Positions 46,328-54,260 of a stretch of 64,000 nucleotides of DNA are shown piece by piece. The DNA comes from Muribaculaceae bacterium (lineage in GTDB: Bacteria; Bacteroidota; Bacteroidia; Bacteroidales; Muribaculaceae): positions 1 through 64,000 of the forward strand of contig JAFZKD010000111.1 in assembly GCA_017553785.1 (NCBI GenBank), in the 5' to 3' direction. Both the position numbers and the translations under genes were made by a program. Position 1 is the first letter of the stretch, and every line of letters begins with the position of its first letter. The notes below the pieces were generated by a model. It was given only the letters and a program-made list of their open reading frames with translations, was not told the DNA's origin and made no database searches.

Positions 46328-49300
46328 ATTGCTCAGGAGCATGTCGATGAGTGCGGTCACGTCGGCGATGGTCACGAAGCCGTCGCCGTTCACGTCGGCA
46401 GCAGCTGAAGCATTGATGTTATTCAGCAGGATGTCGATGAGAAGGGTCACGTCGGCGATGGTCACGCTGCCGTTTCCATCCACGTCACCAGTCAGGCCGG
46501 CGTTTTTATCGGTGAAGTAGCCCGGGTTGCTCGTGCCACCATCGATATGGGCGTAAGCCTTATCCGTGTGACTGCTGTCGTAGGTCGTGCCCTGGCCACC
46601 CACCAGCTTGGTGCAGTTCGTGAACATATAATTAGAAGATGTGACCGCATTAGTCGTCCAGCCGCTGCCAGCATAGATGGTTGTCAAGTTAGTGCATCCA
46701 TAGAACATGTATGCCATGTCTGTTACCTTGGAAGTATTGAAGTTGCTCACGTCAAGACTCGTCAACTTTGAGCAGCCATTGAACATTCTGCTCATGGTTG
46801 TCACCTTAGCCGTGTTAAAGTTGCTCACGTCAAGGCTCGTTAAACCAGAGCAGCCAGAGAACATATAGGACATGGCTGTCACGTTAGCTGTGTTGAAGTT
46901 GCTCACGTCAAGGCTCGTCAATTTGCTGCATTGATAGAACATTGTATACATGCTAGTAACCTTAGCCGTGTTGAAATGGCTCACGTCAAGGCTCGTTAAA
47001 CTAGAGCAGCCATAGAACATAGAGCCCATGGTCGTCACTTTGGCCGTGTTAAAGTTGCTTACGTCAAGGCTCGTCAACTTACTGCATTTATAGAACATGG
47101 ATCCCATGTATGTAACATCCTCGGTATTGAGGTAAGATATGCCGGTAATGGACGTAAGGTTTGTCATATTCGAGAACCAAGAGCGGGTGGAGATGGGTCG
47201 GGCATTGGCAAATGACGAGTTAAAGACGACCTTGGTCACGTTGAAACAGGTGCTGTCGGTGCGCCAGCCTGGGTTACTGTTGGCGTCGTTCAGGTCGTAG
47301 GTCGTACCCGTGCGTGTGCTGCGCAGGTTGTCGTAGTAGAACGTCAGCGTCGTGTTTGAGGGCGTGTAGCAGGCGTAGGCCTCTGCCCATTCGGTGAAGT
47401 AGCCGGGGTTGCTGTATCCGCCGTCGATATGGGCGTAGGCCTTATCCGTGTGGCTGCTACTGTAGGTCGTGCCCTGACCACCCACCAGCTTGGTGCAGTT
47501 CTTGAACATTTCGGTAGAATATGTAACCGCATTAGTCGTCCATCCGTCGCCAGCATAGATGGTCGTCAGATTCGTGCAGCCATAGAACATGTTCAACATG
47601 GTTGTCACCTTGGCCGTGTTGAAGCCGCTTAGATCAAGGCTCGTCAACTTCGAGCAGCCATTGAACATGTAATACATGGTTGTCACATCCTCGGTATTGA
47701 GATAAGAAATGCCGGTAATGGACGTGAGGTTACTCATCTTCCAGAACCAAGCATGTGTTGATGTGGGACGGGCGTTGGCAAATGACGGGTCAAAGACGAC
47801 CTTGGTCACGCTGCGACAGGTGCTGTCGGCGAACCAATCAGGAGCAATGGATGCTTCTTGTAGGTGGTAGATCGTGCCCGTGCGGGAACAGCGCTGGTTG
47901 TCGCAGTAGAACGTCAGCGTCGTGTTCGATGGCGTGTAGCAGACGTATGCCTCCTTCAAATCGCACAGGTAGCCGGGGTTGCTATATCCGCCGTCGATAT
48001 GGGCGTAGGCCTTGTCTATGTGATTGTAATTGTAGGTCGTGCCTCGGCTACCCACCAGTTTGGTACAGGCATAGAACATATTGGTAGATGATGTGACGGC
48101 ATTAGTCGTCCATCCGTCTCCAGCATATATGGCCATCAAATTCGTGCAGCCATAGAACATGTTTAACATGGTTGTCACCTTGGCTGTGTTGAAGTTGCTC
48201 AAATCAAGGTTCGTCAACTTCTTGCACTCATTGAACATATAACTCATGTTTTTCACATTCTCGGTATTGAGGTAAGTCAGGCCGGTAATGGACGTGAGTT
48301 TACTCATCATCGTGAACCATTGACGGGTTGAGGTGGGTCGGGCATTGGCAAATGACGGGTCAAAGACGACTTTAGTCACGTTGGCATAGGTGCCATCTGT
48401 GTACCACTCTGGAGAATCATAACCTTCGTTCAGGAGGTAGAGCGAGCCTTCATGGTATTGGATTGCACCATCGTAATAGAACGTCAGCGTCGTGTTCGAG
48501 GGCGTGTAAACGACATAGGCCTCGAGATCCAGCTTCACGTTCCTCACGGCGAAGTAGTCACCCTTTTTATTGACACTGCTGTCCTTGGTGTAGGTCCAGG
48601 TCAGGGTGTGGGTGCCTTCGCTCAATTCGTCGCTCCTGTAGGTCTCCCAGTCGTTGTCACGTGCACCGTAGGAGAATTGCTGAACGCCGTCGATCGAGAA
48701 GATGCACTTGTCGTAGGAGGTTCCCTCACCCCATGCCTTGAAGTCGAACGACAATGTGGCTCCGCCAGCGGGCACGGAGACTGTGGCAGTCAGCGTCGAG
48801 GAACTGCTGTGAACACTGTTGTTGCTGGACATGGCATAGAAGCTGCCATCATATACCATCGTCTTCCAGGGATAGGATCCCGTTGAGGTAAAGGTGATGT
48901 TGCCGTCGCCGTTGACAGTCAGCGCTTCGTTGAGGGTCGGCAGGGCCTTGATGGTGGGGAAGTTCTTCCAGTTGGTCGCTGCCTTATAGGCGTTCACGGC
49001 CGAAGAGGGCACATATAGCGTCGCACCCGTATAGTTGGAGAAACCGCTTGAGAGCGTCGGCGGCGTGGTGGCACGGCACACCACTGTCTTCAACGCATCA
49101 CATTTAACGGAACCGCCACTAATGCTAGTAACACCTGTGCCAATATCCACTGTATGCAAGTAGTTATCATAATTAAAGGCCATTCCCATCGTGGTGACGT
49201 TGTTAGGGAGAACAACACTCTCCACATGGTATTGGTTGGCACGAGTCTGGTCTTCGCCATTAACAGCACCCTTATTCTCCATTGGCTGTTCACTGAAGGC

Positions 49301-50344
49301 CCTACTGGCAACACCAGTCACATTGTATGTCGTGCTGTTGTATTTGACCTGCTCGGGGACGAACACATCACCCACGTAGTTTACCATGCCATTTTCTAAA
49401 TAGTCCCATTGATAGATAACGCTGACGGTGTTGGTGCCAGTCAAGAGATAATAAATGTTGTCTACTGCAAAGTCGTATGGGTAGTCAACTGATATTCTGC
49501 TTTGGCCATTTGAATTGCGGAAGTTACTCCAATAGGGTGCCGCCTCATAAAGGGACTTCGCATAGGGGCCAGGGACAACAACAATTCCAGTGGTATAATG
49601 CCCGGTATCAAATGTGTTGCTCTGGATGGTAGGTGGCGTTACAGATTTGCAGTAGATATATAATAGGCTGTAGTAATATTGGCCATCTTCATAGTGGCGG
49701 GCGCAATGCTGGAATGCATGGGAGCCGATGCTGGTCACACCACTGCCGATGGTGACTTCCCACAAATCATTACATTCATTGAAGCAGTAATCAGGAATAC
49801 TGGTAATACCAGAGCCCAGGGTCACCTTTTGCAAAAACCAACAATTCGAAAAAGCACTTGGGCCTATTGAAGTTACAGAATTGGGAATGGTGATTGTAGT
49901 AAAATTACTATTGAGGCAACGATAGAATGCACCTTCTCCAATAGTAGTAAGGCTGGAGGGCAGCGTGATGGATGAAATACCAGTTCTTTGGAATGCTCCT
50001 TGTCCAATGGAAGTAATTGTATTGGGGAGAGTCATAGATGTGAAATTGCTCACATCGTAGCCCGCCTCATAATTGGCAAACGCATAATCTCCAATAGCGG
50101 TCACCGTATAGGTATAGCCATTATAGGTCACGGTGCTGGGGACGGAATAGGAAGAATTCGGATAGTCTGCTGCTGTGCCGTTTGTGCCGCCGCTATTGGT
50201 CACCTCAACAGTTCTGCTGCTTGACGTGTTTGTGAGGATGTTGTAATAGAAGTTTCCAGATTTGAAGGTGTAGGCTGTGGCGGTTAGGGCGCTCGAGAGG
50301 CACGTCACAAGGGCGAGCAGTTTTAGGAATAATAATTTTTTCAT
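46325..50344 (-). CDS. large BspA-type leucine-rich-repeat surface protein with dockerin-like C-terminus
   Basis: A 1339-residue exported protein. Signal peptide (residues 1-24), then LRR_5/BspA repeats (about 60-270 and again about 335-470). A jelly-roll-like segment follows (about 480-620). Then come three modules of about 130-190 residues, each opening with YTPSNTTLTFYYD and SFANARPTST and carrying DUF285-type repeats (SLDVSNFNTAKVTTM, FYGCSSL). The last module holds about seven such repeats. The final 60 residues are two calcium-loop repeats, GDVDGNGSVTIADVTLLID and ADVNGDGFVTIADVTALID. BspA proteins act in adhesion. The gene has a strong promoter, a 340-nt structured leader and 7-bp repeat arrays on both sides. 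Confidence 0.9.
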   Translation of the reverse strand: MKKLLFLKLLALVTCLSSALTATAYTFKSGNFYYNILTNTSSSRTVEVTNSGGTNGTAADYPNSSYSVPSTVTYNGYTYTVTAIGDYAFANYEAGYDVSNFTSMTLPNTITSIGQGAFQRTGISSITLPSSLTTIGEGAFYRCLNSNFTTITIPNSVTSIGPSAFSNCWFLQKVTLGSGITSIPDYCFNECNDLWEVTIGSGVTSIGSHAFQHCARHYEDGQYYYSLLYIYCKSVTPPTIQSNTFDTGHYTTGIVVVPGPYAKSLYEAAPYWSNFRNSNGQSRISVDYPYDFAVDNIYYLLTGTNTVSVIYQWDYLENGMVNYVGDVFVPEQVKYNSTTYNVTGVASRAFSEQPMENKGAVNGEDQTRANQYHVESVVLPNNVTTMGMAFNYDNYLHTVDIGTGVTSISGGSVKCDALKTVVCRATTPPTLSSGFSNYTGATLYVPSSAVNAYKAATNWKNFPTIKALPTLNEALTVNGDGNITFTSTGSYPWKTMVYDGSFYAMSSNNSVHSSSSTLTATVSVPAGGATLSFDFKAWGEGTSYDKCIFSIDGVQQFSYGARDNDWETYRSDELSEGTHTLTWTYTKDSSVNKKGDYFAVRNVKLDLEAYVVYTPSNTTLTFYYDGAIQYHEGSLYLLNEGYDSPEWYTDGTYANVTKVVFDPSFANARPTSTRQWFTMMSKLTSITGLTYLNTENVKNMSYMFNECKKLTNLDLSNFNTAKVTTMLNMFYGCTNLMAIYAGDGWTTNAVTSSTNMFYACTKLVGSRGTTYNYNHIDKAYAHIDGGYSNPGYLCDLKEAYVCYTPSNTTLTFYCDNQRCSRTGTIYHLQEASIAPDWFADSTCRSVTKVVFDPSFANARPTSTHAWFWKMSNLTSITGISYLNTEDVTTMYYMFNGCSKLTSLDLSGFNTAKVTTMLNMFYGCTNLTTIYAGDGWTTNAVTYSTEMFKNCTKLVGGQGTTYSSSHTDKAYAHIDGGYSNPGYFTEWAEAYACYTPSNTTLTFYYDNLRSTRTGTTYDLNDANSNPGWRTDSTCFNVTKVVFNSSFANARPISTRSWFSNMTNLTSITGISYLNTEDVTYMGSMFYKCSKLTSLDVSNFNTAKVTTMGSMFYGCSSLTSLDVSHFNTAKVTSMYTMFYQCSKLTSLDVSNFNTANVTAMSYMFSGCSGLTSLDVSNFNTAKVTTMSRMFNGCSKLTSLDVSNFNTSKVTDMAYMFYGCTNLTTIYAGSGWTTNAVTSSNYMFTNCTKLVGGQGTTYDSSHTDKAYAHIDGGTSNPGYFTDKNAGLTGDVDGNGSVTIADVTLLIDILLNNINASAAADVNGDGFVTIADVTALIDMLLSN
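46536..48080 (-). repeat. Three near-identical blocks of about 90 bp within the BspA-type gene
   Basis: Blocks at about 46536-46628, 47427-47519 and 47989-48080 encode the same DKAYAHIDGG/TKLVGGQGTTY segment and are nearly identical at DNA level. Recombination between them would delete or add whole modules in frame. Confidence 0.75.
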
Positions 50345-50474
50345 AAGCGTAAACGGTGCCTCCTGAGCCCCCCGAATTCGGCTTTAAAGTATCAGTAAAA
50401 TGAAAGCGCAGGGACTTAGTTTGTCTGCTCGCTTCTATTGAGGTATCGCCAAACACCTTCTCCACTGCGAACAG

Positions 50475-50529
50475 TCATCCCCCACGCTCGGCCTTATGGT
50501 CGGGCCCTATCCCATGGTCAGGGGGATGA
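50475..50529 (-). other. Strong stem in the leader of the BspA-type mRNA
   Basis: TCATCCCCC (50475-50483) and GGGGGATGA (50521-50529) form a perfect 9-bp stem around a 37-nt GC-rich interior. It lies about 130 nt upstream of the start codon inside the predicted 340-nt leader. Confidence 0.5.
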
Positions 50530-50659
50530 GAGCGTACCACTCAACCAGCGACGGAGCGTTACTGACTGCCTTTGACCAGTGGATGAAAATTGGCGAAATT
50601 TCAATAGAAGGTCAAAAACAAAACGCTTTCGTCTTGTTAAAAATATGTCATGCTCGGCA

Positions 50660-50675
50660 GCGGGACACGTCCCGC
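50660..50675 (-). other. Hairpin near the 5' end of the BspA-type mRNA
   Basis: GCGGGAC-AC-GTCCCGC, starting about 9 nt after the predicted transcription start; likely a stabilising 5' hairpin. Confidence 0.4.
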
Positions 50676-50687
50676 CACTTCACGCTG

Positions 50688-50717
50688 CAAATATAGCATA
50701 AAAAAACGAAAAAACAA
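50688..50717 (-). promoter_or_regulatory. Promoter of the large BspA-type gene
   Basis: Minus-strand TTG (50717-50715), 19-bp spacer, TATATTTG (50695-50688). The -33 element lies one base from the start of heptamer array C. Predicted start is about 50684, 340 nt before the ATG. Confidence 0.7.
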
Positions 50718-50718
50718 A

Positions 50719-50805
50719 ATAGTTGTTAGTTTTTAGTTGTTAGACTTTAGACTTTAGACATTAGACATTAGTTGTTAGTTGTTAGTTGTTAGTTGGGCAT
50801 CCGCG
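50719..50805 (+). repeat. Heptanucleotide tandem array C with GGCATCCGCG end
   Basis: Eleven 7-bp units in strict register (ATAGTTG, TTAGTTT, TTAGTTG, TTAGACT twice, TTAGACA twice, TTAGTTG four times) followed by GGCATCCGCG. Same orientation, unit types and end sequence as array A, 4.8 kb away, with units in a different order. Confidence 0.85.
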
Positions 50806-51106
50806 TACACGTCGCCTCACTTATTTTAACCGCCCTGATGGGCGGGAAATTGAACAAATTATATTATAAAATTTTTAAATAAAAATTTCTCGCGCGTTGC
50901 GCGATCACAAGTTTTTAGGCACCCTCGCTATTTTATTAAGCTGATTTCACGAACAGGAAATGGAGTACGGCGGCATAGCCGCCGCCCACGAAACAAGCCG
51001 ACTACACATTTAGACTAACATTCCACATGTCATTCGACGAAACATGCCATGTAACATTACATGGGCCTGTTAGGGGCATTAATGAAGAAACAGGGAGTGG
51101 GTTGTG

Positions 51107-51135
51107 TTGAAAGTCGGATTTTTTGTGTACATTTG
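51107..51135 (+). promoter_or_regulatory. Promoter of the 566-residue BspA-type gene
   Basis: TTG (51107-51109), 18-bp spacer, TACATTTG (51128-51135); predicted leader about 43 nt. Confidence 0.65.
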
Positions 51136-51181
51136 CAAAATCAGTACAAAGAATGATATATCATTAAATATTTCCAGAACA

Positions 51182-52882
51182 ATGAAAGAGATTACGAAAC
51201 CTTCAAAAATGTATTGCGTGCTGGCAGTCCTGCTTGTTGCCTGCCTGTTCCCTGCCTTGGCTGCCGACTTTGAGGTTGACGGCATCTGCTATAACGTGAT
51301 CAACGAGAATGAGGTGGAAGTCACCAGCCCCGATTCGGTAAAATATGCTGGTGAGGTATTAATCCCCTCTACTGTCGTCAACGCTGGCACGACCTATCGT
51401 GTCACCCGCATAGGCAACAAGGCTTTCTACAGTTGTAAAGACTTGACCGTGGTCGATATACCCGAGGGTGTTACCTCGATCGGGGATAACGCTTTTGCCT
51501 ATAGCACGAAACTCGAGAACGTTGAATTGCCCAACTCACTTGTTTCTATTGAAAGATTTGGCTTCTATGGCTGTTCTTCGTTCACAACCTTTCATGTACC
51601 CCGCAATCTTGCGCAGTTTGGCGACCGTGCATTAATCGGATGCAGACAGATCCGGTTTTTCTCGTGCAGTTCTCTGAGCCAGCATTTCAAGGCCGTTGAC
51701 GGCGTGCTTTATTCCAAGGATATGACCGAGCTGTACTACTATCCGATAGCCGACCCGCGGACCACATTTGACGTTCCTGCCCCAGTAGCCCGTATCCATG
51801 AATATTGTTTTTATGGCAGCCCGACCCTGACGCAAGTGAATTTCCCCGAAACGCTCCGCTGGATAGACATGAACATCTTCAGGGATTGTAAAGGTATAGA
51901 GACGGCCTATATTCCTGACGGTGTGACGCACATGGATATGACCGTATTCGGGGGTTGCAGCAATCTGACCAGCGTTCATCTGCCAGCCGGTCTTGATTCC
52001 CTCGCGAACAGCACATTCATGTTGTGCGGCAAACTGACTGAGGTCGTTATCCCACGCAACGTGAAATACATCGGCACCTATGCCTTTTATCAGTCTGGTG
52101 TCAGGACTGTCACCTTTGAGGAAGGCAGTTGCCTTGAAACGATAGACCATGATGCTTTTCTCGAATGCCGCAGTCTGCAGTATGTGGATATGCCCAACAG
52201 CATCAAGACGATAGAATACCAGGCATTTTACAGATGCGATTCACTGGCGTGGGCTCATGTCAGTGATAGCCTGACAAACATGGGAACTTGCGTATTCGCT
52301 TATTGCCCATTGCTCACCGAATGTGAGATTCCCGGAGGCGTTACCACCATCTGGAATGCAATTGCCAAGTGTGAGGGGTTGAAGCGCCTGAAAATCGGCA
52401 GCAAAGATTCCGCACCAGGTGTCACGTTAATCAAGAATTGCGGTATTGTCGATTGTGAACAAATCGAACACCTCGAGTTAGGTGCTAATGTCGATTCACT
52501 GGAATCCCACGCACTGGTTGACCTGAAACACCTAAAGGTACTTATCAGTTGGGCGCCTGTTCCTCCCCGTTGCGATGGTTATTGGCACAGTTTCGACCCC
52601 TATCCGCAACAGATGTCGGTTGTTCTCTATGTTCCCAAGTCCTCGCTGGAAACCTATCGGACAGCTGTTGAATGGGAAAACTTCAAGACTATTGTCGCTA
52701 TCGAGGACGTGGGCGACGTGAATGGCGACGGCATGGTCAGCATTGCTGACGTGACGGCTCTCATCGATATATTGCTGGGCGGGAATCTTGACCGGGCCCC
52801 CTATTGCGACGTGAACCTTGACGGTGATGTCACGATCGCCGATGTGACGGCGCTGATTGACTTGCTATTGGGTAACGGTTAA
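51182..52882 (+). CDS. BspA-type leucine-rich-repeat protein with dockerin-like C-terminus
   Basis: A 566-residue exported protein. The ATG at 51182 is chosen because the upstream part of the frame overlaps the promoter. The signal peptide (ending ALAADF) is followed by LRR_5 repeats across most of the protein (ITRIGNKAFYSCKDLTVVDIP-type units of about 23 residues) to about residue 470. A linker leads to two C-terminal calcium-loop repeats: GDVNGDGMVSIADVTALID and CDVNLDGDVTIADVTALID. It is divergent from the larger BspA-type gene and ended by a very strong terminator. Confidence 0.9.
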   Translation: MKEITKPSKMYCVLAVLLVACLFPALAADFEVDGICYNVINENEVEVTSPDSVKYAGEVLIPSTVVNAGTTYRVTRIGNKAFYSCKDLTVVDIPEGVTSIGDNAFAYSTKLENVELPNSLVSIERFGFYGCSSFTTFHVPRNLAQFGDRALIGCRQIRFFSCSSLSQHFKAVDGVLYSKDMTELYYYPIADPRTTFDVPAPVARIHEYCFYGSPTLTQVNFPETLRWIDMNIFRDCKGIETAYIPDGVTHMDMTVFGGCSNLTSVHLPAGLDSLANSTFMLCGKLTEVVIPRNVKYIGTYAFYQSGVRTVTFEEGSCLETIDHDAFLECRSLQYVDMPNSIKTIEYQAFYRCDSLAWAHVSDSLTNMGTCVFAYCPLLTECEIPGGVTTIWNAIAKCEGLKRLKIGSKDSAPGVTLIKNCGIVDCEQIEHLELGANVDSLESHALVDLKHLKVLISWAPVPPRCDGYWHSFDPYPQQMSVVLYVPKSSLETYRTAVEWENFKTIVAIEDVGDVNGDGMVSIADVTALIDILLGGNLDRAPYCDVNLDGDVTIADVTALIDLLLGNG

Positions 52883-52903
52883 ATCCAGCTGTTAACATGA
52901 CCT

Positions 52904-52937
52904 AAAAAAAGAGACGCAAATGTGCGTCTCTTTTTTT
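52904..52937. terminator. Strong bidirectional terminator
   Basis: A 14-bp stem made of seven A, GAGACGC, a 6-nt loop, and the complement ending in seven T. Works for the BspA-type gene (plus) and ridA (minus). Confidence 0.9.
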
Positions 52938-52996
52938 ATGCAATGCCAAAAGCCGTTGGCATATAGAGTCAGCTTCAATACTAAGCTCAGATTCCG

Positions 52997-53374
52997 TTAT
53001 TGGGCCTCGGCGATGAGTTCGATTTCGACGAGGGCTCCCTTGGGGAGGTCCTTTACAGCGAAGGCACAGCGTGCGGGGTAGGGTGCCGTGAAGAACTCGG
53101 CATATACCTCGTTCATGGGCCCGAAGTTGGCGATTTCGCTCAGAAAGACCGTTGTCTTGACTACATTACACAGGTCTAGCCCCTCGCTTTGGAGAATGGC
53201 GCGTGCGTTGAGCAGGCTTTGACGGGTTTGTTCCTGTACGCCTCCCTCGGGGAATGCTCCTGTCTCGGGGATAATGGGGAGCTGTCCTGAAACGAAGACG
53301 ATGTTACCAGTGCGGATAGCTTGGCTGTAGGGGCCAATGGCAGCGGGTGCCTTGTCGGTGTTTAATGCTTTCAT
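52997..53374 (-). CDS. ridA: RidA family reactive intermediate/imine deaminase
   Basis: A 125-residue trimeric YjgF/RidA protein that hydrolyses reactive enamines and imines formed by PLP enzymes. Typical parts are KAPAAIGPYSQAI, VFVSGQLPIIPETG, the VVKTTVFLSEIANFGPMNEVY stretch and the substrate Arg in PYPARCAF. Length is standard. A TATCTTTG box (53439-53432) drives it, back to back with the promoter of the AlkD-like gene. Confidence 0.95.
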   Translation of the reverse strand: MKALNTDKAPAAIGPYSQAIRTGNIVFVSGQLPIIPETGAFPEGGVQEQTRQSLLNARAILQSEGLDLCNVVKTTVFLSEIANFGPMNEVYAEFFTAPYPARCAFAVKDLPKGALVEIELIAEAQ

Positions 53375-53431
53375 TGAAATGTGAGTTTTAATTCTTAATG
53401 ATGTTAATAATGTTAGTCAATTAGAATACTG

Positions 53432-53458
53432 CAAAGATACATTTTTTTCCTATATTTG
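53432..53458. promoter_or_regulatory. Divergent -7 boxes of ridA and the AlkD-like gene
   Basis: Minus-strand TATCTTTG (53439-53432) and plus-strand TATATTTG (53451-53458), only 11 bp apart, so the two promoters compete for the same DNA. Confidence 0.6.
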
Positions 53459-53479
53459 CACTTCAAAAAGTGCTGTTAA

Positions 53480-54187
53480 ATGAAAAATCTCGAGTCAGTC
53501 AGGATTATTGGCGAGTTGGAGTCGTTGGGTACTGAGGCGAAAAGGGAGACGTTGCCCCGTTTCTTCAAGACCGGCAAGGGCGAGTATGGCGAGGGCGACA
53601 AGTTCCTGGGCGTTGTGGTGCCGTTGACGCGTCAAGTGGCGCGTGGACATCTGGAGGCCTCATGGGAGACGCTGTACGAGCTGCTGGCATCGCCATGGCA
53701 TGAGGCCCGGTTGTGCGCGCTCTTAATTATAGTACTGCGGTGGAAACGCAGCGATGAGGAGGAGCGACGCAAGGCATTTGACTTTTACCTTGCCCATAGC
53801 GAACGAATCAACAATTGGGACCTTGTGGACCTGTCGGCACCGACAATTGTGGGCCAATATCTGCTGGACAAGCCCCGTGACGTGCTCTATCGTCTTGCCG
53901 AGAGCCCGCTGCTGTGGGACAACCGTATCGCTATGGTGGCGACATTGGGCCTGATGCGAGGTGGAGAACTTGATGACACCTACCAACTGTCAACCAAGTT
54001 GCTGGGTCATCCTCATGACCTGATGCACAAGGCCGTGGGCTGGATGCTGCGTGAGGCGGGCAAGCGTGACGAGGCACGGCTGTTGTCCTATGTGCGATCG
54101 CATGTCAAGGAAATGCCCCGCACGACGCTGCGCTATGCCATTGAACGCCTGCCGCAACCGCTGAGGAAAGAACTGATGGCTTTATAG
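53480..54187 (+). CDS. DNA alkylation repair protein (AlkD-like)
   Basis: A 235-residue all-helical HEAT-repeat protein of the AlkC/AlkD superfamily that removes bulky or positively charged alkylated bases. Recognisable parts are FFKTGKGEYGEGDKFLGVVVPLTRQVA at the N-terminus, WDLVDLSAPTIVGQYLLDK, and HDLMHKAVGWMLREAGKRD near the end. The Asp of the WDLVD motif matches the residue placed near the lesion in AlkD. Confidence 0.9.
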   Translation: MKNLESVRIIGELESLGTEAKRETLPRFFKTGKGEYGEGDKFLGVVVPLTRQVARGHLEASWETLYELLASPWHEARLCALLIIVLRWKRSDEEERRKAFDFYLAHSERINNWDLVDLSAPTIVGQYLLDKPRDVLYRLAESPLLWDNRIAMVATLGLMRGGELDDTYQLSTKLLGHPHDLMHKAVGWMLREAGKRDEARLLSYVRSHVKEMPRTTLRYAIERLPQPLRKELMAL

Positions 54188-54203
54188 ACATTAAACATAA
54201 AAT

Positions 54204-54242
54204 AAGACCTGCATGCCGATGAGGTGCGCAGGTCTTTATCAT
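54204..54242. terminator. Bidirectional terminator
   Basis: AAGACCTGC (54204-54212) pairs with GCAGGTCTT (54228-54236), loop 15 nt, flanked by A/T runs, between the convergent AlkD-like and pepC genes. Confidence 0.7.
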
Positions 54243-54260
54243 TAAAGTCGGTTGTTCCGA

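Larger units (their letters stand above)
50345..51181. other. Gene-free stretch between the two BspA-type genes
   Basis: 837 bp holding the leader and promoter of the leftward gene, array C, then several GC-rich palindromes: CCGCCC-TGAT-GGGCGG near 50830-50845, TCGCGC-GTT-GCGCGA near 50890, CGGCGG-CATAG-CCGCCG near 50970. An 18-bp palindrome CCATGTAACATTACATGG follows (51047-51064), then the promoter of the rightward gene. No credible ORF. Confidence 0.6.

Noticed and set aside
50205..50465. 86-codon minus-strand frame overlapping the start of the large BspA-type gene
   Set aside because: It starts with GTG, overlaps the signal peptide in another frame and lies in the structured leader; treated as untranslated.
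50345..50684. Known riboswitch in the BspA-type leader
   Set aside because: I compared it from memory with cobalamin, TPP, SAM-I and c-di-GMP-I cores and found no match.
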